This document shows positions 62,387 to 64,000 of a stretch of 64,000 bases of DNA, in pieces. The first letter of the stretch is position 1; each line of letters begins with the position of its first letter. The stretch lies in the NCBI GenBank assembly GCA_963798435.1, contig CAWCTF010000001.1:186001-250000 (forward strand), read 5' to 3'. Position numbers and translations under genes: made by a program. The notes under the pieces are model-generated. The model was not told where the DNA came from. It did not search any database and was given only the letters and a program-made list of their open reading frames with translations. Source of the DNA: JALHST01 sp963798435 (GTDB lineage: Bacteria; Bacteroidota; Bacteroidia; Flavobacteriales; Flavobacteriaceae).

Positions 62387-62414
62387 AAAAAAAGGTCCCG
62401 TTTTATTCGGGACC
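62387..62414 (-). terminator. Terminator hairpin ending directly at a start codon
   Basis: GGTCCCG (62394-62400) and CGGGACC (62408-62414) form a perfect 7-bp stem with a 7-nt loop. On the minus strand it is followed by seven T, then immediately ATG of the aminotransferase gene. It ends the START-like gene 27 nt after its stop. Confidence 0.75.
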
Positions 62415-62421
62415 AAAGATA
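62414..62421 (-). promoter_or_regulatory. -7 box upstream of the terminator hairpin
   Basis: The minus strand reads TATCTTTG (62421-62414), matching TAnnTTTG, directly before the hairpin. A transcript starting here would carry part of the hairpin as its 5' leader, so the hairpin could act as attenuator or translation control. No -33 TTG is seen at the usual distance. Confidence 0.4.
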
Positions 62422-62440
62422 CGCTTTCTATAAGAATGGG

Positions 62441-62824
62441 CTATCGCGAGCCCAAAACCTGTTTCAGGTCAGAAATCTGGTTGGCCCAGAGCATTTTAGC
62501 CTCCTCGACCTCATCGGCTTCGGCAAAGTCGGTGATAAACAAGGAAACATCCTTGGTAATTTCATCGACGATGATCTTCATTTCAAAATAGGTGTCATCA
62601 TCATTCCCTTCCCAGGCGAATTTGACGAACTCATCGCTTTTTCTTTTGAGCAGTTTTGCCTCCTCTTCCGAATCGTCCCAGATAAAACTGAACAACTCAC
62701 CCCTTGAATTTACATTATCGGCAAACCATTCTGATAAACCGGATGGAGTGGCCAAATATTGGTAAAGCAATTGCGGGGACGACTGTATTACGAACTCAAT
62801 TTCAAATTTGACTTTATTGCTCAT
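62441..62824 (-). CDS. START-like/SRPBCC domain protein
   Basis: The 127-residue protein has the compact START-like fold: FEIEFVIQSSPQLLYQYLAT, PSGLSEWFADNVNSRGELFS, FIWDDSEEEAKLLKR and MKIIVDEITKDVSLFITDFA. It is acidic and cytosolic. These small Bacteroidota proteins resemble AHSA1-type chaperone cofactors; the role is not known. It is a single gene with a terminator behind it. Confidence 0.85.
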   Translation of the reverse strand: MSNKVKFEIEFVIQSSPQLLYQYLATPSGLSEWFADNVNSRGELFSFIWDDSEEEAKLLKRKSDEFVKFAWEGNDDDTYFEMKIIVDEITKDVSLFITDFAEADEVEEAKMLWANQISDLKQVLGSR

Positions 62825-62911
62825 TTACATTGGTATTTACTTTGGGCAATATATATATTTATAGATGATAAAAAAATAAAAGCAGTATAATATTTTTTTG
62901 GGGTCGTAAGT

Positions 62912-62942
62912 TTGATGTGCAATAAATTAAACTTTATATTTG
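62912..62942 (+). promoter_or_regulatory. Consensus promoter of tRNA-Met
   Basis: TTG at 62912-62914, a 20-nt spacer and TATATTTG at 62935-62942 match the flavobacterial consensus. The tRNA 5' end is 21 nt past the -7 box. Confidence 0.7.
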
Positions 62943-62962
62943 CAGCCGTTTTAAAAACCGAT

Positions 62963-63036
62963 GGCGAGGTAGCTCAGCTGGTTAGAGCGTCGGATTCATA
63001 ACCCGGAGGCCGAGGGTTCAAGTCCCTCTCTCGCTA
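62963..63036 (+). tRNA. tRNA-Met (CAT)
   Basis: The sequence folds with acceptor stem GGCGAGG/TCTCGCT (wobble at 1-72 and 7-66), D arm GCTCAGCTGGTTAGAGC, anticodon loop TTCATAA and T arm GAGGG-TTCAAGT-CCCTC. The body resembles elongator tRNA-Met rather than tRNA-Ile(CAT). CCA is not encoded. A promoter precedes it and an integrase remnant follows the terminator, so the 3' end is a likely attachment site. Confidence 0.88.
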
Positions 63037-63060
63037 CATTGTAAAATCACCCGAAACAGG

Positions 63061-63089
63061 CGGTTTAGTTCACACTAAACCGTTTTTTT
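63061..63089 (+). terminator. Rho-independent terminator behind tRNA-Met
   Basis: CGGTTTAGT (63061-63069) and ACTAAACCG (63074-63082) form a perfect 9-bp stem with a 4-nt loop, followed by seven T at 63083-63089 and directly by ATG of the integrase remnant. Confidence 0.8.
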
Positions 63090-63692
63090 ATGGATGCTTT
63101 TTACAAAATGGTTACTTTTGAACACGAAAGTGAACACGTTTTAGAACACGATTTGTCCAACCAAAAGAATTATTCCAAGCCAAAGATCTACACGGCCAAC
63201 GGCAATCTTTCCAAACGCTGGTACGTCTATTTTTCGTTTCGGAATCCCAAGACCGGAAAATTGGAACGGATCAAGAATATCTATGGGAAGGCCAATCAAT
63301 TTCAGACCAAGGAAGACCGTCTGGCCGTACTTTCCGCCTATCGAAAGAATTTATTGGAAATCCTAAAAGAAGGTTATAGCCCTTTTACTGATAATGCGAC
63401 GCTCCATAAATCCAAAAAGGAACCCATAGGCCCGGTTGTCGATACGTCGAACGAAGCGCTTAAAATTTCCACGGAAACTTCCCGACCAAAGGAGGAAGTC
63501 AACTCTCAAAAATCCTTGAAAGAGGCCCTTGACTTTGTATTGAACCTTAAAGGTTCACAGGTAAATGAGAGGACGTTGCAGGATTATGGGTATAAGGTCA
63601 ACGCTTTCATAGACTGGACGGCCGAACATCATCCCGAGATCCGGACCATAGATCAATTGAACAAGAAAACGGTCTCCCTTTCATCTTTGTAA
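63090..63692 (+). pseudogene. Tyrosine recombinase (integrase) N-terminal remnant
   Basis: The 200-residue product contains an Arm-DNA-binding region (LSKRWYVYFSFRNPKTGKLE, IYGKANQFQTKEDRLAVLSA) and the beginning of a SAM-like core-binding domain (KSLKEALDFVLNLKGSQVNE, RTLQDYGYKVNAFIDWTAEH). It breaks off after IDQLNKKTVSL with a stop; the catalytic domain with the R-H-R-Y residues is absent. Intact flavobacterial integrases of this type are about 400 residues. It lies right behind tRNA-Met, the usual site of such elements. A downstream insertion or deletion probably removed the C-terminal half. An ATG at 63108 is an alternative start. Confidence 0.8.
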
Positions 63693-63748
63693 TTACGGTC
63701 CATTTTCCTACAGACAAGCCCCAGCTGGCGCAAGCAACACTAGGGCTA

Positions 63749-63769
63749 GCGCGAGCGTCACGCTCGTGC
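63749..63769. repeat. GC-rich hairpin (REP-like)
   Basis: GCGCGAGCG (63749-63757) pairs with CGCTCGTGC (63761-63769) around a TCA loop, with one G-U pair. Its GC content is far above the surroundings. It resembles REP-type palindromes associated with IS200-like tyrosine transposases in Bacteroidota; no transposase is in the window. Confidence 0.5.
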
Positions 63770-63812
63770 CGGCAAGAGTGAGCGACAAGAATTATAGCAA
63801 TAATAAATAAGT

Positions 63813-63846
63813 AAAAAGACCACGAAATTAATATCTGTGGTTTTTT
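63813..63846 (+). terminator. Hairpin with A- and T-tracts, possible terminator
   Basis: AAAAGACCAC (63814-63823) pairs with GTGGTTTTTT (63837-63846) with a 13-nt loop; a T-rich tract follows on the plus strand and an A/T tract on the other. It can stop transcription in either direction. Confidence 0.5.
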
Positions 63847-63862
63847 ATTTTTAGAATTCAAT

Positions 63863-63901
63863 GAGCGGAAAAGCCGCTCCGCAGTAGTTGTACTGCTGCG
63901 G
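63863..63901. repeat. Two adjacent perfect hairpins
   Basis: GAGCGG/CCGCTC (63863-63868 and 63874-63879) is followed immediately by CCGCAGTAG/CTGCTGCGG (63879-63887 and 63893-63901, one G-U pair). The tandem structure precedes the ORF at 63913. Confidence 0.5.
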
Positions 63902-63912
63902 AACAACTAATT

Positions 63913-64000
63913 ATGATAATTGCTATGGGTATAATTAATGATAATAAAAAAGATCGTTATAATTGGTTTATCTTCAATGTATCAAACAAGGCGTTAAACA
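63913..64000 (+). CDS. Start of an unidentified ORF truncated by the window end
   Basis: An ATG at 63913 opens a frame without stops to the window end (29 codons: MIIAMGIINDNKKDRYNW and on). A second ATG at 63925 is possible. It is AT-rich, like the mobile-element edge, and not recognised. It may be the first gene of the element whose integrase remnant lies upstream. Confidence 0.3.
   Translation, partial: MIIAMGIINDNKKDRYNWFIFNVSNKALN

Noticed and set aside
63607..63906. 99-codon minus-strand ORF over the integrase end and hairpins
   Set aside because: It is a frame across palindromic REP-like DNA and the antisense of the integrase; no recognisable domain.
1..64000. CRISPR array, rRNA operon, T9SS C-terminal sorting domain, riboswitch
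   Set aside because: Looked for direct repeats, rRNA-like blocks, sorting domains and typical aptamers; none was seen.

Overview
The window looks like the chromosome of a marine Flavobacteriaceae (Bacteroidota). The genes are AT-leaning and densely packed. Ribosome binding sites are essentially absent, while -7 boxes of the flavobacterial type TAnnTTTG recur (with a -33 TTG 18-20 nt upstream at 39-69, 22617-22647, 40820-40849, 60509-60538 and 62912-62942). The families also fit: fused ResB-CcsA cytochrome c assembly protein, BshB1 of bacillithiol synthesis, DUF4290, DUF2911, DUF6340, TIGR02757, fasciclin lipoprotein, PIG-L deacetylase plus sodium symporter, and a MurA with Asp in place of the active-site Cys.

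Layout. 1-2.1 kb: LolD-type ABC ATPase, CPBP protease and TIGR02757 protein in one operon. 2.4-10.2 kb: fasciclin lipoprotein, then a run of exported or cytosolic hydrolases (S10 carboxypeptidase, nitrilase, PAF-acetylhydrolase-like lipase, SGNH esterase) and a carotenoid/retinoid-type FAD oxidoreductase. 10.2-20.6 kb: the most coherent metabolic block, a 4-hydroxyproline catabolic cluster. It holds the epimerase with both catalytic Cys, a D-amino-acid dehydrogenase-like flavoenzyme, a DapA-family deaminase and an alpha-ketoglutarate semialdehyde dehydrogenase, together with a DUF885 peptidase-like lipoprotein, an FAH-family enzyme, a PhyH dioxygenase and a divergent AraC regulator. An M28 peptidase follows. 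22.5-32.8 kb: tRNA-His, TPR histidine kinase, bshB1, a transsulfuration-type PLP lyase, MATE pump, a lipoprotein metalloprotease and a frameshifted ccsBA gene.

32.9-40.8 kb: DUF2520/KdsC/Maf/lipoprotein/MscS operon, then a PIG-L deacetylase, a previously unlisted 35-residue membrane peptide and a sodium:solute symporter. 40.8-41.03 kb: an intergenic candidate transcription unit with consensus promoter, a 16-bp palindrome and a terminator. 41-52.9 kb: DUF2911 protein, a putative propeller protein, SRPBCC-SDR-photolyase operon, DUF6340 lipoprotein, M20 amidohydrolase with GNAT and YjdI-CDGSH proteins, TMEM175-like channel, VOC proteins, a frameshifted lysoplasmalogenase-like gene and pirin. 52.9-62.8 kb: a second CrtI-like oxidoreductase and a housekeeping stretch (murA, DUF4290, DUF493, ATPase, recQ, fmt, HU, yqgE, class IV aminotransferase, START-like protein).

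62.9-64 kb: tRNA-Met with an amputated tyrosine-integrase N-terminus directly behind its terminator, followed by several strong hairpins and an ORF running off the end. This marks the left edge of an integrated or decayed element. Two genes (ccsBA, yhhN-like) carry single-base frameshifts that could be true lesions or assembly errors. No rRNA, CRISPR array or complete transposon was seen.
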